This document shows, one piece after another, positions 1 through 8,070 of a DNA stretch of 45,518 nucleotides. A model generated the notes under the pieces. The model was not told where the DNA came from. It saw only the letters and a program-made list of their open reading frames with translations, and did no database searches. Made by a program: the position numbers and the translations under genes. Positions within the stretch are counted from its first letter, which is position 1; each line of letters starts with the position of its first letter. The stretch is from PWND01 sp964601515 (GTDB lineage: Bacteria > Bacteroidota > Bacteroidia > Bacteroidales > UBA7960). The DNA lies in the NCBI GenBank assembly GCA_964601515.1, contig CAZRNU010000010.1:1-45518 (forward strand), given 5' to 3'.

Positions 1-1
1 T

Positions 2-1564
2 TTCTATACTTCATACCGTCATTCCAATTTTAAATGGCTTTATAATGCAGGCATGCCAAATGCTGATCTTTATATAATGGATTTTAATGCAAAGCTTAAC
101 TGGAAAATTAAAGACAGAGACAGAATTTATTACTCGTTTTTTTATAGCAAAGACAATTACACGAATTCCGGTGCAGCAGCAACTACCGGACTGGTTTGGA
201 GTAATTTTACTTCCACTTTCAGATGGAATCATATATACAGCAATAGATTATTCTCAAATGCAACAATATATTTAAGCGATTACAAATATGATTTGCTCAC
301 CGGAGGTGACCCCTGGCAGTCGGGTATCTCTGATTTTACTGTGAAATATGATTTTTCGTATTTCCCAAATCCTGATAAAACAATTTTGTTTGGAGCTTCT
401 TATACAAATCACAGCATAAACCCCGGCAATATGTATTCATTGTCAGGAGAATACAATCCTTATATTCCTCAAGTATCTGCAGGGAAAGCATCACTAACAA
501 GTTTATATTTCAGCAGAGAAAAAAGATTGAATGAAAAATGGTCGTGGAAAGCCGGAGTAAAAATGCCGATATGGATGCATAAGGGGCCTGTAAGAGTTTA
601 TGTTTTTGATGAAAATTATGAAGTTGTTGAATCACTCTTTTATAATGAAGACTCAAAAGCCAAAACATATGTAAATCTCGACTGGAGATTTAGTGCAAAA
701 TATAGCATTGATGAGTTTTCTTCTATAAAATCAAGCTTTGGCACTTATCACCAATATCTTCATTTATTGTCGAATTCTATTAGTCCACTATCGTCGTTTG
801 AAATATGGATGCCAAGCGGAATTAATATAAAACCTCAAAAGGCAAGGCAGTTTACATTGGGATATTCAAACCTGATGTCGTACCATTTCGAATTTACAAC
901 TGAATTTTTCTATAAAAAAATGTACAACCAAATAGAATATGCAAATCATGCCAGCTTATTGTTAAATCCTCTTATTGAAGGTGAGCTGAGGTTTGGAGAA
1001 AGTAAGTCTTATGGTTTTGAGTTTTCTTTGCGAAGAACCAAAGGTAAAATGACCGGCTGGATTAGTTATACATATTCCAGAGTGTTTAATCAATTTGCAG
1101 ATTTGAATAATAATGAGCCATATCCTGCATTTTACGACAGACCTCATGATTTTTCAATATACCTGTCGTGGCTAATTACTTCAAGATTAAGCATGTCGGC
1201 AAATTGGACTTATTACACCGGCTCTGCAATTACTACTCCGGTCAGCTTCTATTATTTCAACGACAACCTTGTGCCGATTTATGGTTCAAAAAACAATGAT
1301 AGGTTGCCTGATTATCATAGGTTAGACTGGGCGTTATCATGGCAGTTGAGCAAGCCACACAGAAAATATCAGCACAGCTTGAATTTCGGGATTTACAATT
1401 TATATAATCGCCACAATGCAGTTTCTGTAAATTTCAATAAGGTAGAAACCCGGGATGGTCATATTGTAGTTCCCGCAAATTTGTATGGCACAAATGAAAT
1501 AATGAGTACTATGAAATATATGACAGGTATAATGCCATCGCTCAGTTATAGGTTTAAGTTGTAA
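2..1564 (+). CDS. TonB-dependent outer-membrane receptor, C-terminal part (5' end outside window)
   Basis: The reading frame is open from the first complete codon of the window, so the N-terminus, including any signal peptide, carboxypeptidase-like domain and plug, lies upstream. About 520 residues are visible. They show the alternating aromatic and polar strands of an outer-membrane beta-barrel, for example DFSIYLSWLITSRLSMSANW, and the chain ends in LSYRFKL, a typical barrel terminus. Late segments such as YYTGSAITTP and NFGIYNLYNRHNAVSVNF are characteristic of Bacteroidota TonB receptors. A DUF4249 lipoprotein follows 200 bases downstream, a pairing seen often with such receptors. The substrate cannot be read from the sequence. 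The barrel identity is firm; a specific role is not. Confidence 0.88.
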   Translation, partial: FYTSYRHSNFKWLYNAGMPNADLYIMDFNAKLNWKIKDRDRIYYSFFYSKDNYTNSGAAATTGLVWSNFTSTFRWNHIYSNRLFSNATIYLSDYKYDLLTGGDPWQSGISDFTVKYDFSYFPNPDKTILFGASYTNHSINPGNMYSLSGEYNPYIPQVSAGKASLTSLYFSREKRLNEKWSWKAGVKMPIWMHKGPVRVYVFDENYEVVESLFYNEDSKAKTYVNLDWRFSAKYSIDEFSSIKSSFGTYHQYLHLLSNSISPLSSFEIWMPSGINIKPQKARQFTLGYSNLMSYHFEFTTEFFYKKMYNQIEYANHASLLLNPLIEGELRFGESKSYGFEFSLRRTKGKMTGWISYTYSRVFNQFADLNNNEPYPAFYDRPHDFSIYLSWLITSRLSMSANWTYYTGSAITTPVSFYYFNDNLVPIYGSKNNDRLPDYHRLDWALSWQLSKPHRKYQHSLNFGIYNLYNRHNAVSVNFNKVETRDGHIVVPANLYGTNEIMSTMKYMTGIMPSLSYRFKL

Positions 1565-1716
1565 TGTGATAATGTGATAATGAGTTGACGTGATAATGAG
1601 TTGATGAGATAATGCGATTATTCGTTTTTGTGATTTCTGCTTTGTGAACTTTGCGAAAAACTTAGTGCACTTGGTGGTCAGAATAAATCTGCGAAAATCT
1701 GCGCAATCTGCGGGAA
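1565..1716. repeat. Low-complexity intergenic repeats (GTGATAAT type and CTGCG type)
   Basis: Two different non-coding repeat styles lie back to back between the receptor and the next gene. The first (about 1565-1625) iterates GTGATAATG and GAGTTGA words. The second (about 1641-1716) contains TTGTGAACTTTGCG followed by the word ATCTGCG three times in variant form. Neither is translated in the frame of its neighbours. I recall similar degenerate strings from intergenic spaces of other Bacteroidota genomes, but this is from memory and was not searched. Confidence 0.6.
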
Positions 1717-1764
1717 AATAGAAATATTGAGGAGAAGAGCGCTTTATAAACGAAACATTAAATT

Positions 1765-2586
1765 ATGAAACGTTTTTGTAAATTTATTTTTATATCATTG
1801 GTTGCATTTAGCTGCGAAAAACCAATTGAGTGGGATCTTCAGACTGAAGACCTCAGCGCCGTTGTTGTTGAGGCTATTATTACCAGCGAATTTAAAACAC
1901 AGGAGATTAAGCTTTCATATACTTTTACAGACATGAACGTAAAGCCTCAGCCTGTATCCGGAGCTAAGATTTCGGTTTCATTTGAACCTTATACAATGAC
2001 TTTTGAGGAATCGGAGGTTTTCCCGGGTGTTTATTATAGTACTGAGCAATTTAAGGGAGCAACAAATGTGGAATACAAATTAAAAATTGAGATAGATACG
2101 ATTGAATATACTGCTACAGCCAATATGGTGGCTTTGCAATCACATAGCAATCCTCCAATTGTTTATCATCCTGAACGAAATGCATACATGATAAATTGGG
2201 ATGTTTATCAATATAGTCCGTTCGAACAATCATTAACTGATGTAATTGTTGTTTGGAGTCATATTCCCGGATATGAGCATCCAGACTCATTGTCAAGTGC
2301 AAGGTTGCAGTTTTATAGGTTTAAAACTATAGATGTAAGTTATATAGTTGCACCACAAGACAGAGAAAGAGTGTATTTCCCTCAAGGAAGTATTGTTTAT
2401 TGCTCAAAGTATTCATTGAATGATGAATATGCAACATACTTAAGAGGAGTGTTGATTGAAAGTCAATGGCAGGGAAGTTTATTTGAGGTATCTAGAGCTA
2501 ACCCCCGGGGAAATATTTCCGGAGGTGCTTTAGGATTTTTTGCTGTGTGTGATGTGTATACTGATGTTATAGTAGTTGGAGATTAA
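1765..2586 (+). CDS. DUF4249-type lipoprotein
   Basis: This 273-residue protein starts with a short lipoprotein signal, MKRFCKFIFISLVAFSC, so the mature N-terminal cysteine is Cys17. The following segment (AVVVEAIITSEFKTQEIKLSYTF, then PVSGAKISVSFE and YKLKIEIDTIEYTATANM) has the beta-sandwich pattern of the DUF4249 family, outer-membrane-anchored lipoproteins encoded beside TonB-dependent receptors in Bacteroidota. The gene follows the receptor on the same strand, which fits a role as an accessory surface or periplasmic lipoprotein for that transporter. The biochemical function of the family is not known to me. The start is the first ATG and gives a complete signal sequence. The family call is from pattern recognition and was not searched. 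Confidence 0.75.
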   Translation: MKRFCKFIFISLVAFSCEKPIEWDLQTEDLSAVVVEAIITSEFKTQEIKLSYTFTDMNVKPQPVSGAKISVSFEPYTMTFEESEVFPGVYYSTEQFKGATNVEYKLKIEIDTIEYTATANMVALQSHSNPPIVYHPERNAYMINWDVYQYSPFEQSLTDVIVVWSHIPGYEHPDSLSSARLQFYRFKTIDVSYIVAPQDRERVYFPQGSIVYCSKYSLNDEYATYLRGVLIESQWQGSLFEVSRANPRGNISGGALGFFAVCDVYTDVIVVGD

Positions 2587-2674
2587 AAAAAATTTCAATT
2601 TGCATAAGGGTAAAACTTTTTTCATGTGTATTATGGATGAAAAGCATAATTCACAAACCTTTAAACTTAAAAAA

Positions 2675-3853
2675 ATGAAAACACAAATTTTGAATCAGAA
2701 AAAATCAGGTAAAATGATAAGATCAAGTAGCCTGTTATCAACAAGAGTGTTGAACGTATTCCTATCTGTAGCTGTTATTATGACAGTAGCCTTATTCTCA
2801 TCATGTCAGAAAGAAGATCCTGACAAAGACAGTATTGTACCGGAAAGATTCAAGGTTGAAATTCCTAAATCAATTAGTTCAAACATATCTAAAAAAACTT
2901 CTCAAGTTGATACCATTAATGGAAATGACATATATGAACATCTCAGGAATTTTATCAATCTGGGAGAAGGTGCAGCAGAGCTTACAGAGAATGTTATGCT
3001 TATGATTGCGCTTAACAATCTAAACCGCCCATTGGAACTTACAATTGTTAGTGACGAGGATGGCCGCGATAAGCATATCAGTATAATTGAGAATGTTTCT
3101 TTTGAGAATAAAACATGGCAATATAGAATGACTGTAACCGACATCGATGATGTGCCTGCAAAAATGTTTTCAGACTATACTACTAACATAGCTTTGCAAG
3201 TATTCTGGAATCTTGATCCTATTGATGGAATATCAATATTGAATTTTTATAACATTGACAGAAACACAGACGAAAAATTCAAGGACACATATTATAGAGT
3301 AGATTATTCAGAAACAGGAAGCTTAGGCTATGATCAGCACATGGTTGTTACCGTTACCGGAATACCGTTGCCTCCGGCTAATGAGCACATATTCGGAGTA
3401 TCAACAGTGAAAATGTTTGCAGGAAAAAAAGGAGATATAGTAAGTATATATGGAAACACAGAACACCCTAATGCACAATTCTTTACAGAACAGACTGGTT
3501 TTAACTGGGCTTTTGTTGCTGCAGGTTCAAAAAGTCTTGACATCGCAGTAGCAGAAGTTGGATTACCACCTGTTACTCTTGATGCCGACGACAGATACAC
3601 ATTACTTGAAGAATATTCAATTTACAATGTATTTCGCAATCAGATACTGTTAACATGGCCAACAATTGATACTGAAGTTCTTGATGCATATCTATATCAC
3701 GCTCAAGCTCCCGGATACTTCAACCAATCCGGGTTTGTTCAGGGAGGCGAGGCTCCATCAAGCGCTTACGAACCACTTGAAGTTATTATTCAAACTCTTG
3801 CGCCATACAACCCTACTCATATAGGAGCTCTTGATGTAAGATTTCAGGAATAG
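2675..3853 (+). CDS. Hypothetical lipoprotein, third gene of the receptor cluster
   Basis: I chose the ATG at 2675, which is preceded by an A-rich leader. The frame is open back to 2576, but the upstream residues would put a long charged stretch before the signal. An ATG at 2714 is the alternative. The signal segment VFLSVAVIMTVALFSSC ends in a clear lipobox (FSSC), followed by a charged QKEDPDKD linker, so this is a lipid-anchored exported protein of about 392 residues. I do not recognise the rest, which is mixed alpha/beta with no catalytic motif I can defend. It lies 88 bases after the DUF4249 gene and is closed by a rho-independent terminator, so it probably shares a transcript with the receptor and the DUF4249 lipoprotein. 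Confidence 0.72.
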   Translation: MKTQILNQKKSGKMIRSSSLLSTRVLNVFLSVAVIMTVALFSSCQKEDPDKDSIVPERFKVEIPKSISSNISKKTSQVDTINGNDIYEHLRNFINLGEGAAELTENVMLMIALNNLNRPLELTIVSDEDGRDKHISIIENVSFENKTWQYRMTVTDIDDVPAKMFSDYTTNIALQVFWNLDPIDGISILNFYNIDRNTDEKFKDTYYRVDYSETGSLGYDQHMVVTVTGIPLPPANEHIFGVSTVKMFAGKKGDIVSIYGNTEHPNAQFFTEQTGFNWAFVAAGSKSLDIAVAEVGLPPVTLDADDRYTLLEEYSIYNVFRNQILLTWPTIDTEVLDAYLYHAQAPGYFNQSGFVQGGEAPSSAYEPLEVIIQTLAPYNPTHIGALDVRFQE

Positions 3854-3879
3854 TTAATAAATAAGTTTTTATTAAATGC

Positions 3880-3913
3880 AAAGGGGATCTAATAGAGTCC
3901 CCTTTGTGTTTTT
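3880..3913 (+). terminator. Rho-independent terminator of the receptor/lipoprotein cluster
   Basis: AAAGGGGA and TCCCCTTT form a perfect 8-bp stem around a 10-base loop, followed by GTGTTTTT. It lies 26 bases after the stop codon of the preceding gene. Confidence 0.82.
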
Positions 3914-3985
3914 AAGTGATTTTCTGAATTTTTCAAAATATGAATAAAAACTAAACAGATGTATTTTACGAGTGGAAAAGTATTA

Positions 3986-3993
3986 TATCTTTG
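3986..3993 (+). promoter_or_regulatory. Putative Bacteroidota -7 element before the cytochrome bd operon
   Basis: TATCTTTG matches the Bacteroidota -7 consensus TAnnTTTG and lies 18 bases before the ATG at 4012. No clear -33 TTTG is present. It sits just after a terminator, where a promoter is expected. It supports the ATG at 4012 over the TTG at 3991, which would overlap the promoter element. Confidence 0.5.
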
Positions 3994-4011
3994 TTTTCTT
4001 ATCATAAAAAA

Positions 4012-4278
4012 ATGCTGAGCCGGTTTAACAACTTTCTGTATAAGAATTTTAGGTCATTTCTCGGCTTTTTCCCATTTATTTATAAGTATTTTAAAAATTC
4101 CAAAACAGCAAGAATACTGCTAATTATAGTTGTTATAAAGTTTTCAATTTTTTACGGATTTTTTAAAAGATACTACTTCCCTAAATACTTAAAGCCTAAA
4201 TGGGAATCAGAACAACACAGAATAGAAGATGTAACAAATAGGATTATTAATACAAATAAAAAAACAGAAAATGATTGA
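4012..4278 (+). CDS. DUF4492 small membrane protein upstream of cydA
   Basis: This is an 88-residue basic protein with one clear hydrophobic segment (ARILLIIVVIKFSIFYGFF, roughly residues 37-55), flanked by KYFKNSKT and KRYYFPKYLKPKW. It resembles the DUF4492 family, small proteins encoded directly before cytochrome bd oxidase genes in Bacteroidota. Its stop codon overlaps the cydA start by 8 bases, so translation is probably coupled. I infer a role as a small subunit or assembly partner of the oxidase, by analogy with the CydX-type peptides of proteobacteria, which are unrelated in sequence. The frame extends to a TTG at 3991, but the ATG preceded by an A-run is preferred. Confidence 0.75.
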   Translation: MLSRFNNFLYKNFRSFLGFFPFIYKYFKNSKTARILLIIVVIKFSIFYGFFKRYYFPKYLKPKWESEQHRIEDVTNRIINTNKKTEND

Positions 4279-5815
4279 TGCAATTGACATTTCTTTGGTT
4301 GACTGGTCGAGAGGACAGTTTGCAATGACTGCTTTTTTCCATTGGTTTTTTATTCCACTCACAATAGGGATGACATATATTATAGCTGTTGCGCAAACAA
4401 TATATGTAAAAACCGGAAATCCTGAATGGGAGAATGTTTCAAAGTTTTGGGCAAAGTTGTTTGGAATTAACTTCGCAATTGGTGTTGGTACAGGTATAAT
4501 ATTGGGTCTGGAGTTTGGAACAAATTGGGCAAATTATTCATGGATTGCCGGAGATATTTTTGGAGCTCCATTAGCTGCAGAAGGCCTAATGGCATTTTTA
4601 CTCGAGTCAACTTTTATTGCTGTAATGTTTTTTGGATGGGGTAAAATCAGTAAAAAAGCACATCTGGTATCAGTATATCTTGTAGCTTTTGGCGCCAGCC
4701 TGTCAGCGTTATGGATTCTTGTTGCCAACGCATGGATGAATTATCCTGTTGGTATGGTATTTAATCCCGATACTGCTAGACATGAGATGGTTGATTTTTG
4801 GGCTGTTTTGTTATCTCCGGTAGCAATAAACAAATTTATTCATACTGTAAGCTCTTGTATTGCGATTGCTTCTTTTTTTATTATTGCTGTTAGCTCATAT
4901 TATTTATTAAAGAAAAGATTCATTTTATTTGCTAAAAGAAGCATAATTGTAAGTTCAATATTTGGTTTGTTAGCTTCACTTTTGGTGGCATATACCGGCG
5001 ATAATTCTGCATACTTTGCAGCAAAATTTCAACCTGCCAAGCTTGCTGCTATGGAAGGTCTTTATGATGGGAAACAATGTGCCGGTCTTGTTGCAGTTGG
5101 ATTGCTTAACCCTAAGAAGAAAATTGGTGACGATAAGATTGATTTTATTTTCAAAATAGAGATTCCCTATGCCCTTTCTTATCTGTGTGAAAGAGATATT
5201 GATGCTTTTGTTCCGGGTATAAACGACATTGTATATGGAAATAAGGAGTACGGAATTATGTCTGCAGAGGAAAAAATGTCTAAAGGCAGAGTTGCTCTTG
5301 ATGCTTTAGCAGACTATAAATATGCTGTAGCAGAGGGCAAAACAGAAGAGGCTCAAGAATTCAAGCAGATATTTGAAGAAAACTATCAATATATGGGCTA
5401 TGGTAATATCAGAAGTCCCGAAAGTGTTATCCCTAATGTGCCAATGGTTTTCTATAGCTTTAGAGTAATGGTGATATTTGGGTTTTTGTTAATTGTAATT
5501 GCAGGACTGTTTTTATTTTTTGGCGTAAAAAATAAACTTGAAGGCAAGTCTTTACTGTTGAAGCTTGGAATTGCAAGTTTTCCCATGGCATTTTTATCTT
5601 CAATGGCAGGATGGGTTGTTGCTGAAGTCGGCCGACAGCCATGGACAATTCAGGGACTTTTAACAACATCTGTTTCAACATCAAATATTTCAACAACTGC
5701 AGTTATTGTAACATTTTGGCTTTTTGCACTTGTTTTATCGGTTTTATTTATAGCAGAAGTCAGAATCATGCTTAATGTAATAAAAAAAGGTCCGAAAGAC
5801 CAGAAAGGAGAATAA
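4271..5815 (+). CDS. cydA: Cytochrome bd ubiquinol oxidase subunit I
   Basis: CydA carries the three hemes and the quinol site of cytochrome bd, an inner-membrane terminal oxidase with high oxygen affinity. The 514 residues contain the expected landmarks: His24 in FAMTAFFHWFFIPLT (heme b595 ligand, E. coli His19), Glu104 and Glu112 in the AAEGLMAFLLESTF helix (E. coli Glu99 and Glu107), His191 in NKFIHTVSS (E. coli His186), Met400 in FRVMV (E. coli Met393) and the signature GRQPW at 454-458. The Q-loop region (about 285-390) includes the conserved FKIEIPYALSYL. Length and residue spacing fit the family. The gene overlaps DUF4492 and is followed one base later by cydB. Oxygen-limited respiration is the likely role. 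Confidence 0.97.
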   Translation: MIDAIDISLVDWSRGQFAMTAFFHWFFIPLTIGMTYIIAVAQTIYVKTGNPEWENVSKFWAKLFGINFAIGVGTGIILGLEFGTNWANYSWIAGDIFGAPLAAEGLMAFLLESTFIAVMFFGWGKISKKAHLVSVYLVAFGASLSALWILVANAWMNYPVGMVFNPDTARHEMVDFWAVLLSPVAINKFIHTVSSCIAIASFFIIAVSSYYLLKKRFILFAKRSIIVSSIFGLLASLLVAYTGDNSAYFAAKFQPAKLAAMEGLYDGKQCAGLVAVGLLNPKKKIGDDKIDFIFKIEIPYALSYLCERDIDAFVPGINDIVYGNKEYGIMSAEEKMSKGRVALDALADYKYAVAEGKTEEAQEFKQIFEENYQYMGYGNIRSPESVIPNVPMVFYSFRVMVIFGFLLIVIAGLFLFFGVKNKLEGKSLLLKLGIASFPMAFLSSMAGWVVAEVGRQPWTIQGLLTTSVSTSNISTTAVIVTFWLFALVLSVLFIAEVRIMLNVIKKGPKDQKGE

Positions 5816-5816
5816 A

Positions 5817-6947
5817 ATGTTCGAATCTTTAACTCATTTTCAATTACAGCAATATTGGTGGCTAATTATGTCGTTTGTAGGCAGTGGATTAGTTTTTCTT
5901 TTGTTTGTGCAAGGTGGTCAAACTCTTATTGATGTTTTGGGGAAAACAGAATCTGAAAAAACCTTAATTATAAACTCTATAGGACGTAAATGGAAGTTTA
6001 CATTTACAACTTTAGTTGTTTTTGCTGCAGGAATGTTCGCTTCGTTCCCTCTTTTTTATTCAACATCTTTTGGGGGTGCATATTATGCCTGGAAACTTTT
6101 TTTGCTTTGCTTTGTGTTGCAGTCTGTGGCATTTGAATTTCGTAAATTAAAAGGAAATATTTTGGGCAGCAGAACCTACGAGTATTTTTTATATATAAAC
6201 GGATTTCTTGGCACATTCATTCTTGGGGCAGCAGTAGCAACTTTTTTTACAGGAAGTAGCTTTATTAGAGATGCCTTTAATTTATCATACTGGCAAACAG
6301 TATTTTATGGAATTGAGATTTTAGCCAATCCCACTAATCTTGCTCTCGGCCTGGCTGTCATGTTTTTGTCTAGAGTGCTGGGTGCTATGTACATTATCAA
6401 TAATGTTGATGACGAAAACATTCGCAAAAGAGGAAGAAGTCAAGTGGGTTTTAATGCAATTGCATTTCTGATTTTTTTCCTTTATTTCTTTGTTAAAGTT
6501 CTTTTGGGAACAGGATATGCATATGATCCGGAATCAAAAATAGTGTTTATTGAGTCGTTTAAATATTTTAATAATTACCTTGAACTTCCAATAGCATCAA
6601 TTATTTTGATTTTGGGGGTTTTGTCTGTTCTTTGGGGTGTCTTTATAACATGGTTTAGAAAAAGTGTTAAGGGAATATGGTTTAGCGGATTAGGAACTGT
6701 CCTTACTGTATTTTCTTTGTTTATGGTTTTAGGATTTAATAACACCGCCTTTTACCCGTCTTCAGTCGATTTGCAAAGTTCACTTACAATAGAAAATGCA
6801 TCATCAAGTAAATACACTCTAACAATGATGAGCTATATATCATTGGTGGTGCCTTTTGTACTATGGTATATATTTTATGCATGGTCATTAATTGATAAAA
6901 GAAAAATTAATCATCAGGAATTAGAAAATGATGATCACAAATACTAA
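5817..6947 (+). CDS. cydB: Cytochrome bd ubiquinol oxidase subunit II
   Basis: CydB is the structural partner of CydA. The 376-residue protein has multiple membrane helices and family features such as the N-terminal LQQYWWLIMSFVGSGLVFLLFVQGGQTL (residues 9-36) and NPTNLALGLAVMFLSRVLGAMY. It starts one base after the cydA stop. The sequence AAAGGAG six bases before the ATG is a good Shine-Dalgarno site, unusual in Bacteroidota, where such sites are often weak. The C-terminus runs through a final helix (SYISLVVPFVLWYIFYAWSL) into a short charged cytoplasmic tail. No damage is visible. Confidence 0.96.
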   Translation: MFESLTHFQLQQYWWLIMSFVGSGLVFLLFVQGGQTLIDVLGKTESEKTLIINSIGRKWKFTFTTLVVFAAGMFASFPLFYSTSFGGAYYAWKLFLLCFVLQSVAFEFRKLKGNILGSRTYEYFLYINGFLGTFILGAAVATFFTGSSFIRDAFNLSYWQTVFYGIEILANPTNLALGLAVMFLSRVLGAMYIINNVDDENIRKRGRSQVGFNAIAFLIFFLYFFVKVLLGTGYAYDPESKIVFIESFKYFNNYLELPIASIILILGVLSVLWGVFITWFRKSVKGIWFSGLGTVLTVFSLFMVLGFNNTAFYPSSVDLQSSLTIENASSSKYTLTMMSYISLVVPFVLWYIFYAWSLIDKRKINHQELENDDHKY

Positions 6948-6989
6948 CTTTATAATACTTGTATTACACTAAAAACAAATTATTTACGG

Positions 6990-7469
6990 ATGAAAAAGAT
7001 AATCTTACTTATTGTTTTAAGCCTTGTAATTACTTCGGTAAATGCTCAGGTTGGTGAAAATTTTATAATTGGTACCTGGAAAGTAGATGTAGATCATTTT
7101 GCAGGTCAGCTTAACGATGTTATTGAAGCAGAATTTCCAAATCCAACAACAGAAGAGGAACTTGAAGAACTCGAAATGACTCGCTTCTATGCAATGATGG
7201 TTCTTTCTGTTCTTGATGGATTAACCGTTACTTATCAGGATGATGAAACCTTTTTTGTTGTTCAATATTTAGATGAAGCCGAGGAGCCAAACATAATGAC
7301 CGGCACCTGGTATATTTGGGATGGCATCCTGAATCAAGTATTTGACGCTGATGAGAAACTTGAAAGTTCGGAAATCCTTGAGCTAACAGAAGATGTTATG
7401 CTCTTAGAACTTAAATCAGAAGAAACCGGAGAATCTCAAGGGGTAATTAGATACCTAAAAGTTGAGTAG
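6990..7469 (+). CDS. Small secreted protein, possibly lipocalin-like
   Basis: This 159-residue protein has a standard signal peptide (MKKIILLIVLSLVITSVNAQ, cleavage after NAQ). The mature part begins with NFIIGTWKVD, a GxWxxD-type opening seen in small lipocalin-like beta-barrels, followed by an acidic helix and predicted strands (TGTWYIWDGILNQVF). The family assignment is tentative because the motif is short. It lies 42 bases after cydB on the same strand, so co-transcription with the oxidase is possible but not shown, and a functional link is not established. The mature protein is strongly acidic. Confidence 0.7.
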   Translation: MKKIILLIVLSLVITSVNAQVGENFIIGTWKVDVDHFAGQLNDVIEAEFPNPTTEEELEELEMTRFYAMMVLSVLDGLTVTYQDDETFFVVQYLDEAEEPNIMTGTWYIWDGILNQVFDADEKLESSEILELTEDVMLLELKSEETGESQGVIRYLKVE

Positions 7470-7554
7470 TATCTTTTATTTTAGCATTTTCACAAAGTTT
7501 TATAAAAGAGGCAATGCCACTCTGTTGCTAATCTCTGTGTATTTAAAAAATGAA

Positions 7555-7562
7555 TAATTTTG
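7555..7562 (+). promoter_or_regulatory. Putative -7 element before the His-rich protein/receptor pair
   Basis: TAATTTTG fits TAnnTTTG and lies about 20 bases before the likely start codon. The -33 box is not convincing. Confidence 0.35.
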
Positions 7563-7581
7563 CACCGGTAAAATAATCTTG

Positions 7582-7938
7582 GTGAGCAGAATTAAACCCT
7601 TTTTTACGGCTTTTCTTGTTAGCATCGTTGGGCTTTTGTGGCTCAATAATGTGCTATTTACACACTTTCACAAGCTCGAGGATAACTCTATTGTAGCTCA
7701 CGCTCACCCATTTTCCAAACCTACTGCAAATAACCAAAGCGCCGGCCACCAGCATAGTAGCGAAGAGTTAATTATCTTAGATGCTTTGCTATTACTTTTT
7801 GCCTCTGCCGCGATTGTTTTTGTTATTATAAAAAGCAGTTTAAAAAGTGTTTTTACAGAGTTTAATTATAATCTATTCTTATCTCTTGAGCCAATTATTA
7901 AATCCAACAAGGCTCCTCCCGTTTTTTCTGTGGCATAA
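7582..7938 (+). CDS. His-rich small membrane protein encoded upstream of a TonB receptor
   Basis: The protein has about 118 residues, with an N-terminal membrane segment (FFTAFLVSIVGLLWLNNVLF), an exposed His-rich stretch (THFHKLEDN, AHAHPFSK, GHQHSSEEL) and a second membrane segment (LDALLLLFASAAIVFVIIK). No ATG is in frame. The start is GTG at 7582 or TTG at 7579, so the exact N-terminus is uncertain. The tail contains KAPPVF; a proline pair near the C-terminus is, as I recall, common in small Bacteroidota proteins beside TonB receptors. The histidines suggest metal or heme binding. The next gene is a receptor with a Cys-x-x-Cys pair in its plug, so a joint role in metal or metal-cofactor uptake is a reasonable inference. 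Confidence 0.68.
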   Translation: MSRIKPFFTAFLVSIVGLLWLNNVLFTHFHKLEDNSIVAHAHPFSKPTANNQSAGHQHSSEELIILDALLLLFASAAIVFVIIKSSLKSVFTEFNYNLFLSLEPIIKSNKAPPVFSVA

Positions 7939-8070
7939 TTAGCCAAAAACCTTTGCCTGCTTTTCAGGCGTGATTAATTAAAGTAGTTTAAAATATTGCA
8001 AAAGGCATATTTCATCATTATAGTATTTGAGGTGAATTATTAGACCCAATTGCAGAGTTACGTTAAATTT

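Noticed and set aside
7955..7969. Small hairpin GCCTG/CAGGC between the His-rich protein and the TonB receptor as terminator
   Set aside because: The stem is only 5 bp and is not followed by a T-run, so it is not called as a terminator.
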